DNA of 22,574 nt from a virus: the IMG/VR virus record IMGVR_UViG_3300012954_000094, positions 1 to 22,574 of that record, one strand, 5' to 3'. The position numbers and the translations under genes are program-made. Below are positions 8,347 to 15,769 of the stretch, in pieces; position 1 is the first letter of the stretch, and each line of letters begins with the position of its first letter. The notes under the pieces were generated by a model. It was not told the origin of the DNA and ran no database searches. It saw only the letters and a list, made by a program, of their open reading frames with translations.

Positions 8347-10005
8347 TCAGGACATGTACTCCCACATGTAAGACCTGTCCCCGTATTCATCTGTCTTCCA
8401 AACAGTGCCATCAGACTCGATAGTTTCTCCTCCCATCTCGTCGAATCCATCACAGATAAACCCAAAGGGTGCCATGTCTTGTTCGATGGCATTCTTCTGC
8501 TCTTCGTATATTTTTCTACGGACATCCTGGTCCGTCATTTCTTTGAAGTAGTCCTGTGCAACTAACCAGGCAAAGATAACCAGACACATAGCAAGGTCAT
8601 CATTACAACCTTCCTCTGCCTCAAACGACTGCTTCTTTTGGATGAACGTTGTCAGTTCTGCAATGATGTTGTAGTCACAGAAGATTAGTTTGTCATCCTC
8701 AACCAGAGTCTTGAGGTTAGAACAACCCACCTTCTTGGTGACCTGACTCATCTTCACACCCAACTGAGTCTTGACGCCAGAGAACCCAGAACCAACTTGC
8801 TGACCTGCACGCCCACGCATTGCAACCATCAACAGGTTTTCGTACTCCAGGTCATAGAACAGGATGGATGCCACCTGGTCACCTATGTCATTGACCTCTG
8901 CCAAGACATGAGCATTGTTGTATGCCCTACCCACTTCCTCAATGATTGATGGAAAGATCATGGGTTTGATTTCGTTGTCTCGGTAAACTCCGACAACTTT
9001 GTATGGGTATTCTGTGATATCAAAAACACAGAACGTGCTATAGTCTTTGCCTACGCCACGTGCAACGTCAACTGTGATGACGTACTCATGATTTTCACGT
9101 GGAGTCTCATACAAAGATAACTTCCCATTTCTCTTCACTGGGTCTTCATAGACCAGTGCTTTGAGTTTTGATGCTGCAATCAGGGTGTCAACAGATCCAA
9201 GGAATTCGCACTCAAACTCGATCTTGAATTGTTGCTCTGATGTGTTGGCAATAGTTTGTTTCTTCCACTTGGCGTCTCTGCCTGGTACCTCTGACCAGTG
9301 CACCTCAGTGGCAACATACTCATTCTTTCCACGCTCAGCGTCATGCCACATCCTGTAGAAATGGTTCATGCCGTGAGGCGTAGACACGATGATCACCTTG
9401 GTGGACTTACCAGATGAAATCGTGGGATACACAGATGCAAAGAAGTCATCTGCCAGGTGGTTTGCAACGAACGCAAATTCGTCCAGGAAGATGATGTTGA
9501 AGGACATACCCCGAACAGCAGATGCTGAGGTGGATGCCGCGATGATCTTGGAACCGTTCTCCAGTTCCATAGATCCTTTGTTCCACGCTACGATACCTTG
9601 CTGCATCCAACGCGGCAGGTTCTCGTACGCCAACTGTAGTCTGCCGAGGAGATCTCTAGCAGTAGCCGCTTTGTTCGCAAGGATTCCGATATTGACGTTG
9701 TCGTTGAAGATTGCATAGTGGAGCAGGAACGATACAACAGTTGTTGATTTGCCCGTCTGCCTAGGCATTTTGCAGATATTGAATCTGTTTTTATGAAAAT
9801 TTTTGATAAGTTTCTTCTGAAACTTATACATGCTGAATGGAACGAGACCTTCGTCAACGTTTACAATTTTGATGTGCTTCTCTGTAAAGTAAACAGGGTC
9901 GTTCTTACATCGAACGAACTCGATGATGTTTTCTTCAGTAAATTCTTGCTGAGTGTTTGCCTTTTTTAGATTAGGATTACCAAGATATACGTCACTGCCA
10001 GGCAT
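8347..10005 (-). CDS. gp17: Terminase large subunit gp17
   Basis: A 552-residue packaging motor ATPase and headful nuclease. The ATPase domain has Walker A at residues 80-88 (MPRQTGKST), Walker B at 171-177 (IIFLDEF) and a VSTP coupling motif at 207-210. The RNase H-like nuclease domain has candidate catalytic residues Asp313 (VDVARG), Glu370 (LAEVND) and Asp470 (CNDDLAM), matching the D/E/D set of T4 gp17. T4 gp17 is 610 residues. The start at 10005 follows the preceding stop by 3 bases with GGGAG just upstream. It works with gp16 and docks on the gp20 portal. Confidence 0.97.
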   Translation of the reverse strand: MPGSDVYLGNPNLKKANTQQEFTEENIIEFVRCKNDPVYFTEKHIKIVNVDEGLVPFSMYKFQKKLIKNFHKNRFNICKMPRQTGKSTTVVSFLLHYAIFNDNVNIGILANKAATARDLLGRLQLAYENLPRWMQQGIVAWNKGSMELENGSKIIAASTSASAVRGMSFNIIFLDEFAFVANHLADDFFASVYPTISSGKSTKVIIVSTPHGMNHFYRMWHDAERGKNEYVATEVHWSEVPGRDAKWKKQTIANTSEQQFKIEFECEFLGSVDTLIAASKLKALVYEDPVKRNGKLSLYETPRENHEYVITVDVARGVGKDYSTFCVFDITEYPYKVVGVYRDNEIKPMIFPSIIEEVGRAYNNAHVLAEVNDIGDQVASILFYDLEYENLLMVAMRGRAGQQVGSGFSGVKTQLGVKMSQVTKKVGCSNLKTLVEDDKLIFCDYNIIAELTTFIQKKQSFEAEEGCNDDLAMCLVIFAWLVAQDYFKEMTDQDVRRKIYEEQKNAIEQDMAPFGFICDGFDEMGGETIESDGTVWKTDEYGDRSYMWEYMS

Positions 10006-10008
10006 AAA

Positions 10009-10788
10009 TTACACTCCCTTCGCTTCCGACATAAACTGTTTGAAGGTCTTCAATTCTGCAGATTCGGTCTTCCAACTAGACTTGCCAAAAGCAGCAGCAG
10101 TGTTTCCAATTGCGAATTTACCAATCTTTCCTGCAACCCCTGCGACCTTTCCAGCAACTCGTGCTGCCGCACCAACCTTGCCAGCAACTCGTTTCGCCTT
10201 GACATAATTTTTCTTTGCGGTGTAGTTAGTAGGACCACCAGTCTTTTTCTCAGGTGCTCTCCGGGCAAGTGCACCACCCTGGGCAACTCGGTCAGTGCCT
10301 GCACCAGAAGGAGGACGACGGTTGCCACCTGCTCCACCACCAGACAGTTTCTTTTGACCACCCGAAGAGGAGGAAGAAGAAGATGCACTAGGAAGTTTCT
10401 TCTGACCAGGAGTTACGTCCTGGACCTTCACCTTCTTCACGCCCATGTCTACTGCCTTACCTCCAGCAGAAGATACACGCTTGCTATCACCAGAGCCACC
10501 AACCTTATTAGACTGATTGCTCTGTGAATTGTTTTTGACAAGACCGCCGCGTTTGGCAATTGCACTGGTACCTACCTCTTTCTTTCCTGTTGGGGTGCTG
10601 GTAGTCGTGCTCTTAGTGGGTTGAGGAGAACCAGACTTCTTGGCAGCACGCTCTTGTGCCTGCTTACGGACTCTTGCTGCCTTTTGAGCAGCACCAGGAT
10701 TTTTCTTCTGGTAGTCGGCAAACTGGTCGTCCGACATCTTCGCGAACGCATCACCAGGTGCTTCGTATAGCGGTTTTTTGAACGACAT
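10009..10788 (-). CDS. Basic low-complexity protein with C-terminal capsid-targeting-like peptide
   Basis: A 259-residue protein of unknown function between gp16 and gp17. By hand count it has 51 Lys+Arg against 15 Asp+Glu. Residues 1-60 are Lys/Ala-rich. Residues 60-190 are Gly/Ser/Pro-rich and probably disordered, with a Ser-rich run near 134-142. Residues 200-235 repeat VAGKV-type units (VAGKVGAAARVAGKVAGVAG), giving a basic amphipathic stretch. The end, residues 246-256, reads LKTFKQFMSEA and resembles the T4 internal-protein targeting peptide MKTYQEFIAEA; FMSE|A also parallels the FLSE|A site in this phage's gp23. I infer a DNA-associated internal head protein. CTAAATAA lies 20 bases before the ATG. 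Confidence 0.82.
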   Translation of the reverse strand: MSFKKPLYEAPGDAFAKMSDDQFADYQKKNPGAAQKAARVRKQAQERAAKKSGSPQPTKSTTTSTPTGKKEVGTSAIAKRGGLVKNNSQSNQSNKVGGSGDSKRVSSAGGKAVDMGVKKVKVQDVTPGQKKLPSASSSSSSSGGQKKLSGGGAGGNRRPPSGAGTDRVAQGGALARRAPEKKTGGPTNYTAKKNYVKAKRVAGKVGAAARVAGKVAGVAGKIGKFAIGNTAAAFGKSSWKTESAELKTFKQFMSEAKGV

Positions 10789-10795
10789 AGTGATG

Positions 10796-11203
10796 CTACT
10801 TGTCCGTGTTATTTAGGAGACCCTTCTTGATCATCTTCTGCAGTTCACTTGTGCTGCCCACAAACAGAGCGTTGTTAGTAACGTTCTTAGGACCTTCTTC
10901 TGCGTTCAGATCTTTCATCTTTTTCTGGAGGTCAACGATCTTATCGGTGACATCACCAACGTGCTTGATCAATTGACCAGCAACTTCATATGCTCTAGGA
11001 TGTTGGGTATCCATGCAGACATCAAGGATACCGTTCACTGCTTCTTGTCCCTTCTCAACTAAGTTATAAAGTTGGGCACGAGAATACTCGTAATCTTTCT
11101 CTGGATCTTCTGGTCTAATTTGTCTGGAGATTGCTTTTGATTCTTTTACAATCTCCGATTTAGTTTCTAGTGCCTTATCAATAGCGTCGAAGTCTTGACT
11201 CAT
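10796..11203 (-). CDS. gp16: Terminase small subunit gp16
   Basis: A 135-residue small terminase that recognises or holds DNA and stimulates gp17. The central block from SRAQLYNLVEKGQEAVNGIL through HPRAYEVAGQLIKHVGDVTD to LQKKMKDL is the conserved helical region of T4-type gp16. T4 gp16 is 164 residues, so this is a compact form. The ATG overlaps the gp15 stop as ATGA, implying translational coupling. Near its 3' end the codons for Leu-Asn-Asn double as a CTAAATAA late-promoter-like motif for the next gene. Confidence 0.93.
   Translation of the reverse strand: MSQDFDAIDKALETKSEIVKESKAISRQIRPEDPEKDYEYSRAQLYNLVEKGQEAVNGILDVCMDTQHPRAYEVAGQLIKHVGDVTDKIVDLQKKMKDLNAEEGPKNVTNNALFVGSTSELQKMIKKGLLNNTDK
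10809..10816 (-). promoter_or_regulatory. CTAAATAA motif inside the end of gp16
   Basis: The minus strand reads CTAAATAA within the last codons of gp16, 20 bases before the ATG of the basic protein. This is the same octamer type found at other late gene starts here. Confidence 0.4.
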
Positions 11204-12246
11204 GTATCAGTACCAGTGGTTGGACTAAACGATTTGCCATCTGCATCAAAAAATGATCTAGATTCGCTAAAACCGAATGTATCCCCAAATTCAATTAGGT
11301 CATTATCTTGACTATTTACCAAATTGATCCTGTCACCACTTGCATGTTCACGGATAGCAGTGTTGAATGCACCCCGTTGAACAATCAAATTGTTGCCATC
11401 GATCTCCTTGATCCGCATGACTTCATTATTGATTTCAATGTAACCACCGACGCTATAGGTTGATCCGTTCGTTACTTTGAGAAGAGTTTTTATTCGATCG
11501 AGGGCGGCAGAAGTTGTTCCCGTTCTGTCCTCATTATAGTCTTTGACGGCTTGAGGAACAACGGTGTATCTCTGCTCCCTTGGAGCACGGATAGCGGTAG
11601 AATAATCCACCTGAACTTTTTTGATAATTCCATTTTCGTCCGTAGGTACTTCTTGGTAGAAATACGTCTTCGCTACGAAATCAAGATCATATTGAATGAA
11701 TCTGCGTGTTGAAAAATCACCCTCATACTCGTCTACAAACCCAACGTTCGTAAGGGTGAATGGAATGTCACGCTTCTCGTCCACTCCCTCCAGCATATTG
11801 ATGGTCACGCTGTAGGAAGGTTGGAAAAATGGTAGAATCTGCTCAATGATTTGTAGTGCATCGTCTTGCAGTTTTGCTGCAAAACTCAATCGGAATCCCA
11901 CATCATATGGGACAGGCATAAACATCTTCTTGACTTTAGTTTTGGCTGCTGGTGACAGCATCGTAAACTTCTGGACAGGAGATGCTTTCCGAGATGCGTC
12001 ATAGACGTATGATGTCAACTGAAACGACAGTCGAGGAAGACTGATAGCGACGTTATCATCAAAGTTCGGTTGCTGTTCAATCCGTGCAAGGAACCGTTGG
12101 ATAGGTCCATATGCAATGGGAACTTTGATTTGACTTATGCTCTTCCCATCGGTACCATATTTTTTGATAGTGATGTTATTGAACAGTGTACCGAAAGCAA
12201 TTACGGTCTTCCGAATTGTTTCATTGTAAAAGTAATTGCCAACCAT
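11200..12246 (-). CDS. gp15: Tail completion / proximal sheath stabiliser gp15
   Basis: A 348-residue gp15 that caps the tail and joins it to the neck. The first about 230 residues carry the family pattern (NYFYNETIRKTVIAFGTLFN, KVPIAYGPIQRFLARIEQQP, PFTLTNVGFVDEYEGDFSTR, RRFIQYDLDFVAKTYFY). T4 gp15 is 272 residues. The extra length is C-terminal: residues 253-310 form a beta-domain of the pattern G-x-I-x-I-x2-E-x-M...GN-x-L-x-V-x-RG...H-x2-G, a type I recognise from other phage structural proteins. It starts 1 base into the gp14 stop (TAATG) and ends overlapping gp16. Confidence 0.93.
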   Translation of the reverse strand: MVGNYFYNETIRKTVIAFGTLFNNITIKKYGTDGKSISQIKVPIAYGPIQRFLARIEQQPNFDDNVAISLPRLSFQLTSYVYDASRKASPVQKFTMLSPAAKTKVKKMFMPVPYDVGFRLSFAAKLQDDALQIIEQILPFFQPSYSVTINMLEGVDEKRDIPFTLTNVGFVDEYEGDFSTRRFIQYDLDFVAKTYFYQEVPTDENGIIKKVQVDYSTAIRAPREQRYTVVPQAVKDYNEDRTGTTSAALDRIKTLLKVTNGSTYSVGGYIEINNEVMRIKEIDGNNLIVQRGAFNTAIREHASGDRINLVNSQDNDLIEFGDTFGFSESRSFFDADGKSFSPTTGTDT

Positions 12247-13634
12247 TACACTTCACCAAATGGGTTTTTCTCTGTAAAGTCTAAGATGCTATCTGCTTCG
12301 CTTTGAATAGTATCTCCCGAGTTATAACTGGGAGCGAAGTCGTCATCATCATAATTCACAGTATTTAGACGATATGCACTTCCCTCGTTGTCAACGATAA
12401 GTTCACCCACCTGGAAGTCACCACTGAGGTTACGTGCTTTGAGGGTGAGAGACGGTGCATCCCAAGAGGTAACAAACGCAGTGCTGAGACTGGTCTGACC
12501 CTTGATAATTTCTCCGTAAGAGAACGTACCGATACCAATTGTGCCTGCTGCACCAACGGTGATGTTGGGAGTGGTACTGTATCCGACACCAGAGTCAGTA
12601 ATACGAACCTCTTTGACCCGACCAAATACGTCAAGGACAGCATGTGCTCTTGCAACATGTCCACCAGAAGGAGGATTCTCAATGACAATTTCTGGAGGCA
12701 CAATGTAGTCTGCACCTACGTTGTTGAGGGTGATAGCACCAATACCACTGGTGGTACTAATGGCGACATCCACCTTGGCACCACTACCCTTGCCGTCATC
12801 TGAGATGAACTGGACTGTGGGTGTCATGGTGTAACCAGTACCAGGATTGGTGATGTAGATCTCACTAATTCGAGTAGACCTCAACTGACTTGTTCCAGTT
12901 GACGTGGTGATTGCCACTGCCTTTGCAGTTGTTCCACCTGCCAGCGGAGGTGAAATCTTGATAGTTGGTGCAGCAGTCCATCCACTGCCACCATTGAGAA
13001 GTTTGATGTAACGGACACCAGTTGCACGGGAGGTCACTGCCTGTGCTGTGGTGCCAACGTCCATCAACTCAAATGTGGCGTTGTAACCAGCAGTCTTGAA
13101 GTCGTCATCAATCTCAGTGACTCCAGTCTGGATGACCTCATCCTCATACTCGAACGGTTCAACCGTCAGAGTGTACGTATAGTTTTTACGTAGTTGATAG
13201 AAGTTACTGACATCATCAACATATTTGATCTCCATCAAGAGATCTCTGTATGGGAAGTACAGAAGATCACCTTCATATGGACGTGTGGGTGCATTTGTCA
13301 ATCCACGTGCACCATCCATCAACGGTGTGATATAATTTAGATAGCGAGTTTGAGAGATGACAATCTTCATCTCTGCGTTGGTACGAACCCCAAACTTAGT
13401 CAGCAGGTTATATCCAGCATCAAACCCTTCGTAAGATTCGATATACCCCTCAATAGGGAAAGACTTAGTAAACTTTGAGGAAGATACCTCCCTCATAATA
13501 GTCTTTACGTTGACAAAAATACGAGGCATATATATGAACTCTACCCCGTACATCGCGATCTGTTCGTTTACCAGATCTTGTACGAGGTCCTGCTCATTAG
13601 AAGTACCTTGCTGAAAGAAAGGATTTAGTGCCAT
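12246..13634 (-). CDS. gp14: Neck protein gp14 with an inserted beta-repeat region
   Basis: A 462-residue head-completion neck protein. Residues 1-190 (for example FIYMPRIFVNVKTIMREV and SFPIEGYIESYEGFDAGYNL) and the C-terminal about 90 residues (DDFAPSYNSGDTIQSEADSI) are the gp14-like parts. T4 gp14 is 256 residues. The size difference is largely explained by residues about 205-362, which hold four copies of a beta-repeat with the pattern G-x-G-(Y/W)-x3-P-x-(I/V): SGWTAAPTIKI, TGYTMTPTVQF, ADYIVPPEIVI and VGYSTTPNITV. The insertion may project from the neck. It starts inside the gp13 stop (TAATG). Confidence 0.92.
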   Translation of the reverse strand: MALNPFFQQGTSNEQDLVQDLVNEQIAMYGVEFIYMPRIFVNVKTIMREVSSSKFTKSFPIEGYIESYEGFDAGYNLLTKFGVRTNAEMKIVISQTRYLNYITPLMDGARGLTNAPTRPYEGDLLYFPYRDLLMEIKYVDDVSNFYQLRKNYTYTLTVEPFEYEDEVIQTGVTEIDDDFKTAGYNATFELMDVGTTAQAVTSRATGVRYIKLLNGGSGWTAAPTIKISPPLAGGTTAKAVAITTSTGTSQLRSTRISEIYITNPGTGYTMTPTVQFISDDGKGSGAKVDVAISTTSGIGAITLNNVGADYIVPPEIVIENPPSGGHVARAHAVLDVFGRVKEVRITDSGVGYSTTPNITVGAAGTIGIGTFSYGEIIKGQTSLSTAFVTSWDAPSLTLKARNLSGDFQVGELIVDNEGSAYRLNTVNYDDDDFAPSYNSGDTIQSEADSILDFTEKNPFGEV

Positions 13635-14479
13635 TATCCAATAAGGTCAAGAGGAGGAAGTTCATACTCAAGCATCATTTTATCTTCAAGGTTTTGAATC
13701 TCCTGTATGGCGTCTTCATAGATCTGCCTTCCATTCAACTCAACACCACCAGGAAGTTTGACTCCCTGGAACTTGATAAGATTCTGACCCCACTGTTTCT
13801 TGACTAGTGCAGTAAAGTATCTCTTCAAGAAGATGTCGCTGTATACCTTGGGGTAATCATCGGGGTTCAAAACCCTGTAGCAGCGGATGATGATGTAGTC
13901 ATCTGCCTGCATGCTGTTACCATCAACATCCAGATAGAGTCGATTCTGTCTACGGTTGAATCGGATCTGTTTGTCAGGGTGGAGGATATGATCAAGGTCC
14001 TCAAGGTAACGCTTGGTCATTGTGTATCCCATCAGTTCCATTGAACTGAAGAAGTACACGTCATTCAGCATCAACTGGTAGTTGATGTTGAACATGTTTG
14101 TCGAGATGAGACGATTGTCCAGTTTGTATACTCTTTCGATCCCAATAACAGCGTCAGGAATCTGGATGAAATTCTGGTTCTCCTCATAACTAAAGGTGGT
14201 AGTGCCAATTCCAGTAATGTTTGCTGTAGCGGTACTGGTAGTGATACCAGTCGCTTTATCCTCAGCCCTAGCACGTGTCGCATCGAGAAAATCCTGGGTT
14301 ATCTTATGCTTCAGGTACATCAATTCAACGCCATCCATGTGGCGGTTTTGATAAATCTGAAGGGCATCATCCATCAGATCTTCAATTTGCTCATCAGCAA
14401 CATTGATTTCAAGAACCGGAGCACCAAGTTGACGCTTGGCGTAAGTAACTAACTCCTGTCTTGTAGATGGGTTTGCCAT
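13634..14479 (-). CDS. gp13: Neck protein gp13
   Basis: A 281-residue gp13 that with gp14 closes the packaged head for tail joining. Recognisable stretches are STRQELVTYAKRQLGAPVLE at the start, QIEDLMDDALQIYQNRHMDG, the LMGYTMTKRYLEDLDHI region, and a C-terminus (LEDKMMLEYELPPLDLIG) like other T4-type gp13. T4 gp13 is 309 residues. The 22-base gap upstream carries a seven-base A run on the coding strand and a CTAAATAG motif overlapping the preceding stop. No good Shine-Dalgarno is visible before the ATG. Confidence 0.94.
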   Translation of the reverse strand: MANPSTRQELVTYAKRQLGAPVLEINVADEQIEDLMDDALQIYQNRHMDGVELMYLKHKITQDFLDATRARAEDKATGITTSTATANITGIGTTTFSYEENQNFIQIPDAVIGIERVYKLDNRLISTNMFNINYQLMLNDVYFFSSMELMGYTMTKRYLEDLDHILHPDKQIRFNRRQNRLYLDVDGNSMQADDYIIIRCYRVLNPDDYPKVYSDIFLKRYFTALVKKQWGQNLIKFQGVKLPGGVELNGRQIYEDAIQEIQNLEDKMMLEYELPPLDLIG

Positions 14480-14497
14480 TTATTCAAGACTTTTTTT

Positions 14498-14505
14498 CTA
14501 TTTAG
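14498..14505 (-). promoter_or_regulatory. CTAAATAG late-promoter-like motif before gp13
   Basis: The minus strand reads CTAAATAG, with its TAA being the stop of the upstream fibre-like gene (14504-14502). It lies 18 bases before the gp13 ATG. Candidate late promoter for the gp13-gp16 set. Confidence 0.45.
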
Positions 14506-15668
14506 TTACGTCTCACAACGACATCGATCTCGTCACCTACAGTTGTGCCGTTGGTGAGAGTTATACTCACACTTCCAAATGTCCAATCTGACGCTGGTAG
14601 CAGAACACCATTCAAGAATATCTGAGCGTTTTTGGTATTGATGTTTGCGTCAGTCGGAACGAAGGCGGTCTGTCCCTGGGTAGCAGTGAAGTGATCTTCT
14701 GATTGATCACCACAGATATCAACCTCGTCTCCCACTTTGCATCCTGTCCCAAGGACAACAGATGCACCGCTACTGTAGTCTGTGGTTTTACGTAACTTTA
14801 CTCCATTCAAAAATACTTTGAAGTTTTTCGATGCAGTATAGTCACCTGAGATTGTGAATACTGTCTGACCTTGTGTTGCAGTGAATGATTCTTGCTCAAG
14901 CGTATGACCATAATGAACTTGGAGAGCTACCTCATCACCTACTGTGGCACCACTAGTCAGAGTTACTGTGCTTGTAGATGAGACACTGAAATCAGTATCT
15001 TTACGCTGACGAATACCGTTGATATATGCTTCTACAGTGAGTTGTGTGCTTCCGTCATTATGGGCATGGGGAGTGGAAAACGCTGTCTGTCCCTGAGTAG
15101 CAGTTGTGACTCCAGATGCAATAGATGTAGCAGCACCAACTTGGAGGTTAGTAAGACCAGATCCATCACCGATAAATGCATCAGCATTGATCGTGGTTAC
15201 TGTGGTAATACCAGTAACGTTTAGTTGGGAAACTGTTGCTTCGCCAGTGACCTTACCGAAACTACCAATACCAGCGTAGAGTTTGCCTATATTTGGGTTA
15301 TAGGTAAGACCGTTAGTCTTTATCTTTTGGAATCCAGTTCTATTATCAAGGAATCCAACGTGGTGCCACTGGTTACCAGAGTCAGACGCACTATCTACTT
15401 TTGCTCCACCACTAGAGATACCAACAATGGTGTTCTCTACAGTGAGACTAGTTGTTTCAAGTGTGGTGATCGTAGAGATCCCACTAAGAATCGTTTCGGT
15501 ACTTATTCCAACTTCACGTACTGTTACGCCTGCTCCAACACCAGCGGCAATGAAGACTTTGCCGTCTGCAGTGTTGATTGCAAACTCGCCTAATTCAAGA
15601 CTATTCGGGTAATGGGGGACCTTCCCAGCAATCGCTGAGCGTTTGATCCTGATATTCGGAGATGACAT
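14502..15668 (-). CDS. Fibre- or whisker-like virion protein with three tandem repeats
   Basis: A 388-residue protein probably exposed on the particle. Residues 5-40 have the fibre N-terminal pattern (IKRSAIAGKVPHYPNSLELG then EFAINTADGKVFI). Residues 50-165 are Thr/Ile/Val-rich with IGDGSGLTNL at 166-175, a motif common in marine phage fibres. Three about 60-residue repeats follow (189-253, 262-319, 328-386), each with TATQGQT(A/V)F, then (I/F)NG or FLNGV, then a (T/K)VGDE(V/I) closing strand. It lies upstream of gp13, next to the accessory island. It could be a neck fibre or tail accessory fibre; receptor and partner are unknown. Confidence 0.82.
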   Translation of the reverse strand: MSSPNIRIKRSAIAGKVPHYPNSLELGEFAINTADGKVFIAAGVGAGVTVREVGISTETILSGISTITTLETTSLTVENTIVGISSGGAKVDSASDSGNQWHHVGFLDNRTGFQKIKTNGLTYNPNIGKLYAGIGSFGKVTGEATVSQLNVTGITTVTTINADAFIGDGSGLTNLQVGAATSIASGVTTATQGQTAFSTPHAHNDGSTQLTVEAYINGIRQRKDTDFSVSSTSTVTLTSGATVGDEVALQVHYGHTLEQESFTATQGQTVFTISGDYTASKNFKVFLNGVKLRKTTDYSSGASVVLGTGCKVGDEVDICGDQSEDHFTATQGQTAFVPTDANINTKNAQIFLNGVLLPASDWTFGSVSITLTNGTTVGDEIDVVVRRN

Positions 15669-15676
15669 TCACTTAG

Positions 15677-15721
15677 TCGCTATGTAGCGATCATCTAATT
15701 TGACTGAGAGTATGTACTCTC
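15677..15721. promoter_or_regulatory. Two short palindromes sharing the core TATGTA
   Basis: TCGCTA-TG-TAGCGA (15677-15690) and GAGAGTA-TG-TACTCTC (15706-15721) are both perfect inverted repeats with a two-base centre, and their centres are 30 bp apart, near three helical turns. They lie between the divergent fibre-like gene and P-loop gene A. They may be operator sites for the plus-strand promoter or short hairpins in the leader of the minus-strand late transcript. No T run follows, so they are not intrinsic terminators. Confidence 0.5.
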
Positions 15722-15729
15722 GTATAGGA

Positions 15730-15737
15730 GTATTTAG
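15730..15737 (-). promoter_or_regulatory. CTAAATAC motif for the fibre-like gene
   Basis: The minus strand reads CTAAATAC, 61 bases before the ATG of the fibre-like gene. Transcription from it would start near or inside the 15706-15721 palindrome. It is back to back with the plus-strand -10 element at 15742. Confidence 0.4.
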
Positions 15738-15738
15738 C

Positions 15739-15747
15739 TGTTATAAT
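15739..15747 (+). promoter_or_regulatory. Extended -10 early promoter for P-loop gene A
   Basis: TGTTATAAT matches an extended -10 element (TGnTATAAT). No good -35 lies 17-18 bases upstream (TCTCGT), but the palindrome at 15706-15721 ends right there and could bind an activator. The predicted start near 15754 would leave a leader of only about 16 bases, beginning within GGGGAAGG, the likely ribosome-binding site (15752-15759). Confidence 0.55.
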
Positions 15748-15769
15748 TAGTGGGGAAGGTTCCTATACT

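Noticed and set aside
15677-15721. Palindromes as transcription terminators
   Set aside because: No T run follows on either strand and the flanking genes are divergent, so no transcript needs to end there.
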